From Candidatus Gastranaerophilales bacterium (GTDB taxonomy: Bacteria; Cyanobacteriota; Vampirovibrionia; Gastranaerophilales; Gastranaerophilaceae), in the NCBI GenBank assembly GCA_947625495.1, contig CANQOQ010000006.1, forward strand, positions 19,541 to 83,540: 64,000 bases of DNA, in the 5' to 3' direction. Shown here one piece after another: positions 27,438-38,085 of this stretch (the first letter of the stretch is position 1; every line of letters begins with the position of its first letter). The translations under genes were made by a program, and so were the position numbers. The notes below the pieces were generated by a model that had not been told where the DNA came from, ran no database searches, and saw nothing but the letters and a program-made list of their open reading frames with translations.

Positions 27438-29165
27438 TTATAAAGAAATTAATTTTTGTATTGCTTCTTCCGGTGTAATGAGGATAGTTTCATTTGTAGA
27501 GCGTGTTTTAAACTCAACAAGATTATCTTTTATAGCTTTTCCAATTGTGATTCTGTATGGAATACCTATTAAGTCAGCATCTTTGAGTTTAACTCCCGCT
27601 CTTTCTTCTCTGTCATCAAGAATAACTTCAACCTTATGTTTAAGTAATTCATTATAGATTTTTTCTGCCAGATTCATCTGTTCTTCATCTCTGTCGCTGA
27701 CGGGTACTATAATTACCGTATATGGTGCAATTGAAAGCGGCCATTTGATTCCAAATTCATCATGATGTTTTTCAACTGCGGCAGCTGCCGTTCTTGATAT
27801 TCCTATTCCGTAACATCCCATTATAAATGGTTTTTCTTGACCGTCTTTATCGGTAAACGTTGCATTCATTGCTTTTGAATATTTTGTTCCGAGCTTAAAA
27901 ATATTTCCTACTTCAATTCCTTTTGTAACTTTAAGCGGGTGTGAGCATTCAGGGCATTTGTCATTTTCTTCCACCAATCTTATATCTGCAATTTTTTCGG
28001 GGAGTTCAACCTCTACGCCCCAATTGGCACCTGTTAAATGCTTGTCGTTTTGATTACAGCCTATTACAAAGTTCTTTAAATCTTTTACTGTTTCATCAGC
28101 TACTATCTCAACATTTTTTAAACCTTTTGGTCCTATAAAACCGATAGTTGCATTAAATCCTGAATTTTGCATTATTTCTTCTATTTCGTCATTTCTTGCT
28201 ATTCTTATATCATTTCCTGCAAAAACATTCATTAATTTTGTTTCTTCAACGGTTCTGTCTCCGCGTATTAATGCTGCTACATATTTGCCGTCTACAACAT
28301 ATATTAAACATTTGCAGATGACACTTTCAGGAATATTTAAAAATTCAGAAAGTTCTTCTATCGAGTGTGTATTTGGGGTATCCGTAATTTCAGATTTTAA
28401 ATATTTCCCGTCAGTTTGCGCTTCCGATAGAACGGAAACAGCATGATTTGAATTTGCACTGTATCCGCATTTAGGACAATAGAATACATCATTTTCTCCT
28501 GCGTTGCTTTCTGAATCTTCATTGACAAGCACCATAAATTCATGAGAAACGCTGCCTCCTATAGCACCCGAATCCGATTGAACCATTTTTGTTTCAAGCC
28601 CGCATCTTTCAAATATCCTGCTGTATGCTTTTGCCATTATCTCATAAGACTTATCTAATCCATTTTCATCAGCGTCAAAACTGTATGCGTCTTTCATTAT
28701 AAATTCACGACCTCTTAAAAGTCCGAATCTCGGTCTTATTTCATCTCTGAATTTTGATTGAATTTGATATAAATTTACGGGCAGCTGCTTATATGACCTT
28801 ATTCCTTCTCGGCCTATTGATGTTATTACTTCTTCATGAGTAGGACCTAAACACATTTCTCTTGAGTGTCTGTCTTTTAATCTCATTAATTCTTTTCCGT
28901 AGACATCCCATCTGCCTGATTCCTGCCATAATTCTGCCGGCTGTACAAACGGCATTAAAAGCTCCTGTGCCCCGGCTGAATCCATTTCTTCTCTTACTAT
29001 ATTTTCTATTTTCCTTAATACTCTTTGCATTAGCGGAAGATAATTATATATACCGTTTGTTAGTTTTCTTATATATCCTGCTCTCACTAAAAGTTTATGA
29101 CTTATTACCTCAGCATCCGAGGGATATTCTCTTAATGTCTGCACGAAAAGATTTGTCATTCTCAT
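27438..29165 (-). CDS. proS: Prolyl-tRNA synthetase
   Basis: A 575-residue bacterial-type ProRS. The class II motif 2 block is visible at FRDEIRPRFGLLRGREFIMKD. Motif 3 is seen at GIGISRTAAAAVE. A YbaK-like editing insertion lies between them (about 230-390). The N-terminus begins MRMTNLFVQTLREYP. The enzyme charges tRNA-Pro and edits mischarged Ala. It stands alone, with a strong terminator behind it. Confidence 0.97.
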   Translation of the reverse strand: MRMTNLFVQTLREYPSDAEVISHKLLVRAGYIRKLTNGIYNYLPLMQRVLRKIENIVREEMDSAGAQELLMPFVQPAELWQESGRWDVYGKELMRLKDRHSREMCLGPTHEEVITSIGREGIRSYKQLPVNLYQIQSKFRDEIRPRFGLLRGREFIMKDAYSFDADENGLDKSYEIMAKAYSRIFERCGLETKMVQSDSGAIGGSVSHEFMVLVNEDSESNAGENDVFYCPKCGYSANSNHAVSVLSEAQTDGKYLKSEITDTPNTHSIEELSEFLNIPESVICKCLIYVVDGKYVAALIRGDRTVEETKLMNVFAGNDIRIARNDEIEEIMQNSGFNATIGFIGPKGLKNVEIVADETVKDLKNFVIGCNQNDKHLTGANWGVEVELPEKIADIRLVEENDKCPECSHPLKVTKGIEVGNIFKLGTKYSKAMNATFTDKDGQEKPFIMGCYGIGISRTAAAAVEKHHDEFGIKWPLSIAPYTVIIVPVSDRDEEQMNLAEKIYNELLKHKVEVILDDREERAGVKLKDADLIGIPYRITIGKAIKDNLVEFKTRSTNETILITPEEAIQKLISL

Positions 29166-29219
29166 ATTAAAATAACCCTTAACTACATTATACCAAGTCT
29201 ATATTATCATAAAAATTAA

Positions 29220-30215
29220 CTATGATATTAAACTTACTTCTTTAAATGTTTCATTCATTATTTGTTCAAAATGTCTTACAACTATAGGGTCAAATTGAAT
29301 GCCTGCAAGTGATTTGATAGTATTGAGCGCATCTTGAGGACTTACCTTTTCTCTATATACTTTTCTTGTTGTTAAACTGTCAAAAGCATCTGCTACCGCT
29401 ATGATTTTTGAACCTAACGGTATCTCTTCAGCTTTCTTTCCGTACGGATATCCTTTTCCGTTATAAAATTCATGATGGTATTTTATTATTTCTATTACAT
29501 CGTTTAATTGTTTTATATCATCCAATATCTTAACGCTGTATTGAACGTGTTGTTTTATTTCATTGTATTCTTCTGCTGTTAATTTATCTATTTTTAATAA
29601 GACTTCATCGGAAACACCAAGCATTCCGATATCATGTAAAAGTCCTGCCAGCTCGATTCTTCCTACAAGCATATTATTTAAATTCATTGAACGTGCTATT
29701 TTTACCGCATAATAACTGACTCTTTTACTCTTGCCCTTTGTGTTATTGTCTCTTGAATCAAGTGCTTCCACTATTGCGGTTACTGTATTTGCAAATAATT
29801 CTTTTAAATCTTTTATAAGTTTTGAATTATCGACTTTTAATTGATAATATTCAAGAGCATTTTCCACTATTAATATAAGTTCATCGGGGTTATACGGTTT
29901 TTTAATATACCTGTAAATTTTTGCATAGTTAATTGCATCAATTAAAATACCTGCATCGGTATAGGCTGTAACCAATAGCCTCATTGTATCGGGTGATATT
30001 TCATAACATCTCTTTAAAAATTCTACACCGTCCATTTCAGGCATTTTGTGGTCCGATAATATACAGTGAAAATTTCCTTGCTTTAGCATTTCTAACGCAT
30101 TAAGGGGTGAGGTCGATTTTTCTATTTCATAGTTATTTCTCAATGTACGGTATAATAACGCTAAGTTATCAGGTTCATCATCTACAATAAGTATTCTATA
30201 CTTGGTTTCAGGCAT
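29220..30215 (-). CDS. Response regulator with HD-GYP output domain
   Basis: 331 residues. The receiver domain (1-125) has the acidic pair D12/D13, phospho-acceptor D55 (LSDHKMPEMDG) and K106 before P107. The output domain has HD at 194-195 (LLHDIGMLG, with Met where HDIGK usually has Lys), HHE at 247-249 and NGKGYP at 252-257. That is the HD-GYP signature of c-di-GMP phosphodiesterases of the RpfG kind. It directly abuts the kinase gene (TAA then ATG), so the two form a two-component pair. Confidence 0.88.
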   Translation of the reverse strand: MPETKYRILIVDDEPDNLALLYRTLRNNYEIEKSTSPLNALEMLKQGNFHCILSDHKMPEMDGVEFLKRCYEISPDTMRLLVTAYTDAGILIDAINYAKIYRYIKKPYNPDELILIVENALEYYQLKVDNSKLIKDLKELFANTVTAIVEALDSRDNNTKGKSKRVSYYAVKIARSMNLNNMLVGRIELAGLLHDIGMLGVSDEVLLKIDKLTAEEYNEIKQHVQYSVKILDDIKQLNDVIEIIKYHHEFYNGKGYPYGKKAEEIPLGSKIIAVADAFDSLTTRKVYREKVSPQDALNTIKSLAGIQFDPIVVRHFEQIMNETFKEVSLIS

Positions 30216-31928
30216 TTATGCTTCTCCCTCGGATATCATACTTGCATTAAGATTTTCTCTGTCTATTGTCAAAGGAAGTTTTATTGTAAATTTAGTTCCT
30301 TTACCTTTCTCAGATTCAACATTAATGTCACCCTGATGATTTTTGATTATTTTATGTGTTATAGACATACCTAAACCTGTTCCTTGTCCAACCGGTTTTG
30401 TTGTGAAGAACGGATCAAATACTTTATTCATTGTTTCTTCATCCATACCAGAACCGTTATCTTCTATTTCTATAACAAGCTTTTCATTATTTTCTGTTTT
30501 GATTCTAATCCAAATATCACCTGTTTTTTCTATAGCACCTACCGCATTATCAAGTATGTTCATAAATACCTGATTTAATTGCCCGCCAAATGCATCTATT
30601 AAAGGTACATTTTCCATATATTCTTTGTGTACTTCCGCTTTATTCTTTATTTTGTTATGTAAGATATTTAAAGTAGTATCCAGTTCATGAACCACATCAA
30701 CTTTTTTAATTGATACATCTTCCATTCTTGAGAAACTCTTTAAGTCCTGAATAATATTTTTAGCTCTTTCTGCACCTTCTTTGCAGCTTTTTATTAAATC
30801 GGGCATATCTGTCTTTAAAAATTCATAATCAATAGTTTTTTTCAATTCATTTACACTGCTTATTTTATCTGCAGGCAGTAATGAAGCAATTTTATTATAT
30901 TCTTCTATTATGTCTATTAAATCTTTTGAATAATTTGAAAGGTGCGTCATATTACCGTATATAAAATTAATCGGGTTATTGATTTCATGCATAATTCCCG
31001 CAACAAGTTCACCCAGTGATTTCATTTTTTCAGAGTGAACCATCATTGCCTGCGTGCTTTGCAGTTCTTTATATGCGCTGTTTAACTCTCTTGTTCTGTC
31101 TTGTACTTGTGACTCTAACGTTGAATATAACCGTTGTAGTGCTGTCGCCATCATATTATATGATTGTACTAATTGATTAATTTCATTATATTTTGTATAA
31201 TCTAACCTGCCCGATAAATCACCGTTAGCTATTTTAGATACCGTATTTTCCATATCCTTTAACGGCGTTGCTATACTTCTTGCCAGCATAAATGATGTTA
31301 TTATACTGCATATTAAGATTATACTTGCAAATAGTTTTATAAAACTGTCCATCTGCGCTATATAATTTTCTATAAAATTGTTTTTATCCATACCTACATA
31401 AATATGGTATCCCGCTTTTGGTACATATATTGTTCTCATATAATTTGCATTTAGACTGGGTGATGACGTTAATTTAAATGATGAAGGACTATTTTCTACC
31501 CTGAATATATATTTTGCATCTTTTGGCAGTGAATTATATATCTCTTTTAACTGAGAATTTAATACAACAATATATTTTACGTTGTAGCTTCCTGATAGTA
31601 CATTATTTAAATCATGTTGTAATGATGAAAAATTCCCTTGATTTACGTCACTGTTAAATACGCTTATATTTGATACAACATCTGAGGACATATCATTTTG
31701 AAAGCTTTTTATACTATCCTGACAATATGTGTACATAATAAATTCTACTATACCCACAATAGAAATAAGTACAATCATTATTGTCAAAGAAATTGTATTG
31801 TTAAATCTAAATGAAATGCCGTTAAAAAAAGATTTTGGCTGTTCTTCCTGCTTTTTCTTTTTCTTCTTTTTTACAATCTTTTTTTTAGGTATATTCTCAT
31901 TTTGCTGTTTATTTTTAATATTATCCAA
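30216..31928 (-). CDS. Membrane sensor histidine kinase
   Basis: 570 residues, TTG start with AGGTG upstream. A Lys-rich cytoplasmic leader precedes the first transmembrane helix (about 51-72). An extracytoplasmic sensor follows, then a second helix (about 195-217) and a HAMP domain (ATPLKDMENTVSKIANGDLS). The HisKA helix carries the phospho-acceptor His in GIMHEINNPINF (about 314). A HATPase domain has NAVGAIEKTG, DNGSGMDEE and GQGTGLGMSI. It probably signals to the HD-GYP regulator next to it. Confidence 0.9.
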   Translation of the reverse strand: MDNIKNKQQNENIPKKKIVKKKKKKKQEEQPKSFFNGISFRFNNTISLTIMIVLISIVGIVEFIMYTYCQDSIKSFQNDMSSDVVSNISVFNSDVNQGNFSSLQHDLNNVLSGSYNVKYIVVLNSQLKEIYNSLPKDAKYIFRVENSPSSFKLTSSPSLNANYMRTIYVPKAGYHIYVGMDKNNFIENYIAQMDSFIKLFASIILICSIITSFMLARSIATPLKDMENTVSKIANGDLSGRLDYTKYNEINQLVQSYNMMATALQRLYSTLESQVQDRTRELNSAYKELQSTQAMMVHSEKMKSLGELVAGIMHEINNPINFIYGNMTHLSNYSKDLIDIIEEYNKIASLLPADKISSVNELKKTIDYEFLKTDMPDLIKSCKEGAERAKNIIQDLKSFSRMEDVSIKKVDVVHELDTTLNILHNKIKNKAEVHKEYMENVPLIDAFGGQLNQVFMNILDNAVGAIEKTGDIWIRIKTENNEKLVIEIEDNGSGMDEETMNKVFDPFFTTKPVGQGTGLGMSITHKIIKNHQGDINVESEKGKGTKFTIKLPLTIDRENLNASMISEGEA

Positions 31929-31993
31929 TTAATTTACACCTTTTTGCATACTTTATATATCTATTTAACAATATTTTTAACGGTTAGGCAAGC

Positions 31994-34594
31994 TTATTTT
32001 TTTGAACCGACTTGTGTGTAAATGTATGGTTTGGTAAAATACTTGTTTGCCGTTCTTATTACGTCTTGAAGTGTAACAGAATTAATAAGCTCCGGAAGTT
32101 TATCTATAAAAGTATAACTTCTGTCCGTAATTTCAAGAGAATTTATAACCGCCGCTTTATCCATATTTGTTTCCATTGAAAGAACAAAGTTACCGAGCAA
32201 TTTATCTTTTGCTTCCGCAAGTTCTTTATCTGTTACAAATTCATATTTAAGCTTATTTATTTCATCAAACATACCTTTTTTTGCTGTTTGTATGTTATCG
32301 GGATTAGTTGCAATATAAACGGTAAATAATCCTTGATTAGTGTTTGCTGAAAATGACGAACCTACCTGATATGCAAGACTTTGTTCATCTCTTAGATTGG
32401 TAAATAATCTTGAACTCATACCTGAACCCAGAATGGAATTAATAATCTGCAGACTTGCCCAGTCTTTCTGATTTATAACTCCGTCCGTCAAATATCCTAA
32501 TATTAACCATGCTGCCTCTGAATCTCTGTCTATTTTTATTATTTTATTTGTTGTTAAAGGCTTATATTTATATTTGTAATCAGTTAATTTAATTTTTTCC
32601 GTTCCCGTATTTTTTAACAGGTTTGAAAAATAGTTGATAAATTCTTTTTCATCTACGTTTCCGTTAATTGTTATAACCGTATTTTGAGCAGGGAAAAGAT
32701 TCTTGTAAAATTCAACAACATCTTCTCTTTGAATTTGAGGAATTGTTTTTTCAAGAACTTTATTTGTATTTCCAAATGGAGTATTAGCCCATACTGCCGT
32801 TTTATATTCGTCAAATGCAACAGAATCGGGAGTATTTTTACTGTTTTTTATTGCATACATCTTATCAGCTTTGACTCTTTCAACATCATAAGCATCAAAA
32901 GTTGCATTTAATGAAGCTTCTGTAAACATTTCAAGTGCTAAATCTTTTTCATTTTTTGTAAATTTAGTTACAAGACTGAATGAATCACCGCCTGAAATCG
33001 GAGAAAGCCTTATTCCGTTTTCTTCTAAAAGCTGAGAAAGTTCATGACTTTTGTATTTGTCTGTTCCTTTTAAAATTGTTTCCGCTGTAATATATGCCGT
33101 ACCCGGAATTTTTTCCAAGTTATTCCCGCCCCTTGACGTCATCTGCATTGCTATTATATCGTTTGCGGTATTTTTTGTAATAATTAATTCCGCACCGTTT
33201 TCCAAAAGATATTTTGTTGTATTACCGTTTTGGCTTAATATTTTTGCTTGGTAATCTTTTGCGCTCTGAGGAAGAATTTTTTGTTTGTTTTTCTGTTTTG
33301 GTGTAATTATTGAAATTACTGCATTTTCTTTGTTTAAATATGTTTTTGCCGCATGTTTCAATTCTTCGGCGCTGACTTTATTAATATTTGCAAGATAATT
33401 TTTATAGTAATCCGTATCATCGGTAACGGTCACTGTATATCCAATCTCACCTGCAATATTTGAAACGGATTCTCGTGAATAAAATGTATCTCGTTCAATT
33501 ATGTTCTTTGCCTTTTGGATTTCTTCCCGTGTTATTTCATTCTTTTGTAATTTCTCTATTTCCGTAAAAATAGCGGATTTTAATCTTTCCATATCTTCCG
33601 TTATATAATTTGCTGAAATATAAAATATTGAATCATCTCTCATTGAAGAGTGAGAGGCTGATATTGAATGCACCATTTGTTTTTCATCTTTAATGCTTTT
33701 ATATAATCTTGAAGATTTTCCGTCACCGAGTATTGTCGCAAGTATATCCAGAGCATAAGAATCCTTATTCTCCATTGGATGTACTCCTTTAAATCCAATC
33801 ATTATATATCCGGTTTCAACATTTAAATCTTGTTTTACTTCAAGTTGTTTCTCGGGTTTTTTATCCTGTTTGTATGCTACAGGTTTATGTTTCTTTGTTT
33901 CCCCTGCGGATGGCTTATTAAACTTTTCTTTTACAAGATTTAAGGCTTTTTGAGTATCTATATCTCCTACAATTACTGTTGTCATGTTCTCCGGAGTATA
34001 CCATTTATTATAAAAATCAAAAATCTGCTCTCTTGTTATTGTTTCAATAACTTCTTTTTTCCCTATTACTTCTCTTTTGTAAGGGTGTGTTTTGTATAAT
34101 TCATTTATAAAATTTTTGTATAAAATGTTGGTCGGCTTGTCATTGTTTTTTGCTATTTCTTCAATAACAACTTTTCTTTCTTTTTCAAGTTCTTTTCTGG
34201 GAATAAGAGGATTTAATAACATATCCGAATGTAAATCTAACGCTAAATCAAAGTATTGAGATGGAATTAAAATATAATAATGAGTGTAATCCTTACTTGT
34301 TGCGGCATTTGTAATTGCACCCTTTGATTCTAATATAGTATCAAATTCTTTTGCTCTGTGTTTAACAGTTCCTTTAAAAAATAAATGTTCAAGAAAATGA
34401 GCAACTCCGTTATTTTCATCGGTTTCATTTATAGAACCTGTTTTTATCCAAGTATCAATAATAACTATCGGATTATCATGTACTTCTTTTATAACAACAG
34501 TCTGCCCGTTATCCAGTTTGTATGTAGAACTCTCCGCTCCAAAACATACTAAACCCATAAAAATAAATACAACAGCGTAAAATATTTTTCTCAT
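31994..34594 (-). CDS. Exported two-domain M16 zinc peptidase
   Basis: 866 residues with a signal peptide (1-20). The N-terminal M16 unit has the inverted zinc motif HFLEH (H66, E69, H70) with a downstream Glu. The second M16 unit (about 450-866) has no such motif and must be the inactive partner domain. The protein thus contains both halves of the usual heterodimer. Such enzymes degrade peptides in the periplasm. GAGGAAA lies before the ATG. A 20-base near-palindrome lies upstream and could be an operator. Confidence 0.88.
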   Translation of the reverse strand: MRKIFYAVVFIFMGLVCFGAESSTYKLDNGQTVVIKEVHDNPIVIIDTWIKTGSINETDENNGVAHFLEHLFFKGTVKHRAKEFDTILESKGAITNAATSKDYTHYYILIPSQYFDLALDLHSDMLLNPLIPRKELEKERKVVIEEIAKNNDKPTNILYKNFINELYKTHPYKREVIGKKEVIETITREQIFDFYNKWYTPENMTTVIVGDIDTQKALNLVKEKFNKPSAGETKKHKPVAYKQDKKPEKQLEVKQDLNVETGYIMIGFKGVHPMENKDSYALDILATILGDGKSSRLYKSIKDEKQMVHSISASHSSMRDDSIFYISANYITEDMERLKSAIFTEIEKLQKNEITREEIQKAKNIIERDTFYSRESVSNIAGEIGYTVTVTDDTDYYKNYLANINKVSAEELKHAAKTYLNKENAVISIITPKQKNKQKILPQSAKDYQAKILSQNGNTTKYLLENGAELIITKNTANDIIAMQMTSRGGNNLEKIPGTAYITAETILKGTDKYKSHELSQLLEENGIRLSPISGGDSFSLVTKFTKNEKDLALEMFTEASLNATFDAYDVERVKADKMYAIKNSKNTPDSVAFDEYKTAVWANTPFGNTNKVLEKTIPQIQREDVVEFYKNLFPAQNTVITINGNVDEKEFINYFSNLLKNTGTEKIKLTDYKYKYKPLTTNKIIKIDRDSEAAWLILGYLTDGVINQKDWASLQIINSILGSGMSSRLFTNLRDEQSLAYQVGSSFSANTNQGLFTVYIATNPDNIQTAKKGMFDEINKLKYEFVTDKELAEAKDKLLGNFVLSMETNMDKAAVINSLEITDRSYTFIDKLPELINSVTLQDVIRTANKYFTKPYIYTQVGSKK

Positions 34595-34639
34595 ATTATT
34601 TCCTCAATATTATTCAATATCCCCTGCTAATAAATAATA

Positions 34640-34659
34640 TAATACACTATAGTATATTA
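34640..34659. promoter_or_regulatory. 20-base near-perfect palindrome
   Basis: TAATACACTATAGTATATTA is palindromic except for one mismatched pair, centred on ACTATAGT. It lies 46-65 bases upstream of the M16 peptidase gene. It could be an operator or simply AT-rich chance. Confidence 0.35.
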
Positions 34660-34752
34660 TATTTCCATAACAAAAAAGATAATTTCATCTATTAATTTTG
34701 AATTTTTCGTCAATATTTGCTTCTAAACGATTTGAAGAATTTTGCAATGTAA

Positions 34753-34781
34753 TTGAAACTTTTTTCTTGTTTTTGTATTAT
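34753..34781 (+). promoter_or_regulatory. Sigma-A-type promoter of the 741-residue membrane protein gene
   Basis: TTGAAA and TATTAT are spaced by 17 bases. The start codon lies about 38 bases further on. This is one of the better promoter matches in the window. Confidence 0.6.
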
Positions 34782-34819
34782 ATACCTAAATGGTCGAAAA
34801 ATTAAAATGGAATATATAA

Positions 34820-37045
34820 ATGAATCATTTAAAAAAATACGCAGTACCATTTATTAATGTATTAGTTCTTTTATTTGGTTTCTTTTTTATTTTTTCGTAT
34901 TTATATATGGATGTTTGTACTGACCATGATCATTGGTATCCTTTTCTTATAGTGCGGGAAAATTATTATTTTACAACACCCAGAGTATTATCTCCTTTCA
35001 TATCTTCTTTTTTTTATGTCTTTATTTCTAAAATAACAAATGTACATATTAATGATATTTCTTGTACTATTGTTCCATTTTTTATTGCTTTAGGTATAAG
35101 TATTACATCATTTTTTGTTTTAAAAATATTTTATCTATTTTCAAATAATGATAAAAAAATATTAAACAGATTATCTTTTATATTTTATTATCCTATAATT
35201 TTTATCATTATTGCATTAATTCCGGTTTATAGTGCCAACATGGATTTTTTCTTTTTTTCTTCTATAAACTCAACTGTTAGATATTGTGATCACTTATTTA
35301 ATTTCGTTTTCTTTGCTATATTTTTATATTATATTTTTAAAATAATTTTTAAAGAAGATTGTAAGAGAAAACATATAATTTTTTATTTACTGAATTCAGT
35401 TTTACTTGCAATGACTAATGAGTATATATCTTTTTATTCGATTCTGTTAGGTTTTTTTGTTCTAGTATATATGATTTTTAAGAAAAAAAATAATGATATA
35501 AATAATAAGAAAAATTTATTATACTTTCTAATAATATATGGTTCTTTGGTATTGTCTACCATTATAGTATTTTACATATCAAATACTTTTACTTTTCATA
35601 TGACAGGTCATGGCGAATATAGTTTATTTAACGCTTTTATTGAATCCTTTTCCTCAATAGGTTCTTTTGGTAAATGCTTTTTTAATATACTTATTAAAAA
35701 GAACAGTTTAATATTAGTTCCAATTATTTTATTGAATATTCTTATATATGTTAATAAAGATGAAAAAATAAATAATATCAAAATTAATATTATGCAGGGA
35801 TTATGTTTATTAAGTTTGTATATTTTTAGTATTTCCTTATTATTTTTAAATAACGTAAAATTGGTTTATGATAATTTAAATTTTTGGATTGAATACCCGC
35901 CTTTTTTTGCATTTTATACAAAAACTCTAATCATTCTGCTAATGTTAATTTTTGGTTATTTTATTAATGTAACAGTTACGAAAAAAAACATAAAACATAT
36001 AGTAAATATAATATTTATTATTTTACTTTTTGCCATAGTGATAACAAATAAAGATGAAATAATTTTTCAATACAAATATCAAAGAGAAATAACAAAAGAA
36101 TTAAGAGAAATACTGTATAAATCAGATAAAATGTCACTTCTTTATAGTGAACAGGACGGAATAGCATTATTGCCGATTTCATATTATGAAAAATATAATC
36201 AAATAACCTCTATTTACCGACCTTTTTGTCAAGATTCACATCCTGATATAAGAGATTTAATGAAAAGTATTGTTGAGAAAGAAGTTAACCAAAGAAAGTC
36301 AAGATTATATACCTGGATTAATAAAGGTAAAATCGAAGCAGAAAATGAATATTTACATTATTTATTTAATTCATACGGAATAATACTCGATGGAATAATA
36401 TTTGTAGATGATGAAAAAGCATTTAAAGAGTTTGAAAATAGGGGTGGAAGTTTTTCTGAAAAAGAATTAAAACGATTAAGTTTTACTTATTTAAAACATA
36501 ATTTTGTAAAAGAAACTAATTTGGAAAACATTAATAACAAAATAAAACAATATCCAAATAATTCATATCTTTATGCTTCAAGGGGAAGATATTACCTTTA
36601 TAAAAATGATTATAGTAAGGCTGTTAATGATTTGACTAGAGCAATTGATATAGCTATAAAACAAAATCAAGATATTATTCCTTATTATTTTTTAAGAAGT
36701 TGTGCTTATATAAAACAAAATGAATTAGGTAAAGCGATAAATGATAATTATAAAATAATAGAATTTTTCCCTTATTCTATTACTATAATTACAGATACTA
36801 TATATTTTTTATATAATGAAAATAGAGAAAAAGAAGCAGTTAAATTATATAATAAATTGATAAATATATTCCCGTATAGACTTAGGGGAGGGAATAATGC
36901 AAATTATATAAATTATAATGACCTTACAAAAATGCAAATTCAAATAAAACAATATAATGATGCAATAGATAATAATATTTTCATTAAAAGGATCAGAGAA
37001 AATACTTTTATTTTTAATAAATACCCTGCTTCATTAATTCAATAG
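34820..37045 (+). CDS. Polytopic membrane protein with C-terminal TPR domain (GT-C-like?)
   Basis: 741 residues. About 11 transmembrane helices lie in residues 6-415, with an acidic first loop (DVCTDHDHWYPF). A soluble part follows, with LPISYYEKYNQIT and FVDDEKAFKEFENRG, then two or three TPR units (NSYLYASRGRYYLYKNDYSK onward). It is a paralogue of the 667-residue protein at 45003. The layout of many helices, an acidic first loop and TPRs is like GT-C glycosyltransferases, but no family can be named with confidence. It borders the radical SAM cluster and overlaps the convergent radical SAM gene by 32 bases. Confidence 0.6.
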   Translation: MNHLKKYAVPFINVLVLLFGFFFIFSYLYMDVCTDHDHWYPFLIVRENYYFTTPRVLSPFISSFFYVFISKITNVHINDISCTIVPFFIALGISITSFFVLKIFYLFSNNDKKILNRLSFIFYYPIIFIIIALIPVYSANMDFFFFSSINSTVRYCDHLFNFVFFAIFLYYIFKIIFKEDCKRKHIIFYLLNSVLLAMTNEYISFYSILLGFFVLVYMIFKKKNNDINNKKNLLYFLIIYGSLVLSTIIVFYISNTFTFHMTGHGEYSLFNAFIESFSSIGSFGKCFFNILIKKNSLILVPIILLNILIYVNKDEKINNIKINIMQGLCLLSLYIFSISLLFLNNVKLVYDNLNFWIEYPPFFAFYTKTLIILLMLIFGYFINVTVTKKNIKHIVNIIFIILLFAIVITNKDEIIFQYKYQREITKELREILYKSDKMSLLYSEQDGIALLPISYYEKYNQITSIYRPFCQDSHPDIRDLMKSIVEKEVNQRKSRLYTWINKGKIEAENEYLHYLFNSYGIILDGIIFVDDEKAFKEFENRGGSFSEKELKRLSFTYLKHNFVKETNLENINNKIKQYPNNSYLYASRGRYYLYKNDYSKAVNDLTRAIDIAIKQNQDIIPYYFLRSCAYIKQNELGKAINDNYKIIEFFPYSITIITDTIYFLYNENREKEAVKLYNKLINIFPYRLRGGNNANYINYNDLTKMQIQIKQYNDAIDNNIFIKRIRENTFIFNKYPASLIQ

Positions 37046-38000
37046 ATGTTGTATTTTTTCTTAAAAGAAGCCCTAATTCATTTGTACGTTTTTTAACATA
37101 ATCAAAAATCTCATAATTATAATCTTCGATTTTTTGTCCTTTTTTTGTATGAATACCCCAACAGAATTCCATACTAATTTCAACACATGTTAATCCGTAT
37201 TTTTTACTTTCCAGTAACCATTTTTCAACTTCTTCAATGTTATCATTGAATCCTTTTAGAATAATAAATTTAGATACAACATTATCTGTATTATGAATAT
37301 TACCTTTATATTTTTTTGCAGCAAGAACGTATCTCTTCAGATTTTTCATAACTTGTAGGTATTTATCTCTTTTTTTAATCTTTTTATAGATATCCCGATT
37401 CCCTGCACATACGGCAACAGTAATAGATGCTTTTCCTTTTTTTAACATTTTTTCAACCGGTTTTAAATATCTTATTCCTGAACTTTCGCAAGTTGAAAAA
37501 TTTAAATTATGCTTTAAAAATAAATCAACAAGCTTTGGAAATTCTTTAAGGACTCCAATATCACCGCCCCCAACATTAACATATAAATCATTTAAATCAA
37601 TCTGATTTAATTTATATAATTCTTTTATTGTTTGATAAATTTTAGGATTACCGTATTTTATTTTATCGCTGAATTCACCTTTAGTTTCATCTCTATAGGA
37701 ACAATAAAAGCAGCCGCAATTACAGTGATACCAATAATAAAGGTCTATTCTTTGTATTTTATCGCTAAATGCATTTTCTGTGTTTCTATAAATACAATCT
37801 TTACATCCTTCAGGAATAATATTATTAATTAAGTCATTTTTTATGCGATTTCGTTGTTCTTTTATTTTATATGCAAGTTCTTTTGGTTTTTCTTCGTAGG
37901 CAGATATTATTTCACCCAGTTGTAATGTTGTACAGCATCTTACATTTTTTTGATGAAAACTTAATCCGTTAGTTAAAAATTTACAATAATTCTTCTGCAT
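37014..38000 (-). CDS. Radical SAM protein A, CNCGC subtype
   Basis: 328 residues. N-terminal cysteines are C6, C22-C23 and the pair C66/C69. The SAM-cluster motif is C93-N-C-G-C97-F-Y-C100, with an extra central Cys95. The glycine-rich SAM-binding strand reads NVGGGDIGVLKEF. KFIILKGFNDN marks the later barrel strand. Its closest relative in the window is the protein at 48092, which shares CNCGC, GGD and ILKG. No Shine-Dalgarno is visible; a TATAAT stands just before the ATG. The substrate is unknown. Confidence 0.8.
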   Translation of the reverse strand: MQKNYCKFLTNGLSFHQKNVRCCTTLQLGEIISAYEEKPKELAYKIKEQRNRIKNDLINNIIPEGCKDCIYRNTENAFSDKIQRIDLYYWYHCNCGCFYCSYRDETKGEFSDKIKYGNPKIYQTIKELYKLNQIDLNDLYVNVGGGDIGVLKEFPKLVDLFLKHNLNFSTCESSGIRYLKPVEKMLKKGKASITVAVCAGNRDIYKKIKKRDKYLQVMKNLKRYVLAAKKYKGNIHNTDNVVSKFIILKGFNDNIEEVEKWLLESKKYGLTCVEISMEFCWGIHTKKGQKIEDYNYEIFDYVKKRTNELGLLLRKNTTSIELMKQGIY

Positions 38001-38085
38001 AATTATACTTTTTAGGATAACATATTTAATGGTAATATTCTACTTATTTATTGTAATATATAAATATATAAATTTGGAAGTTAAT

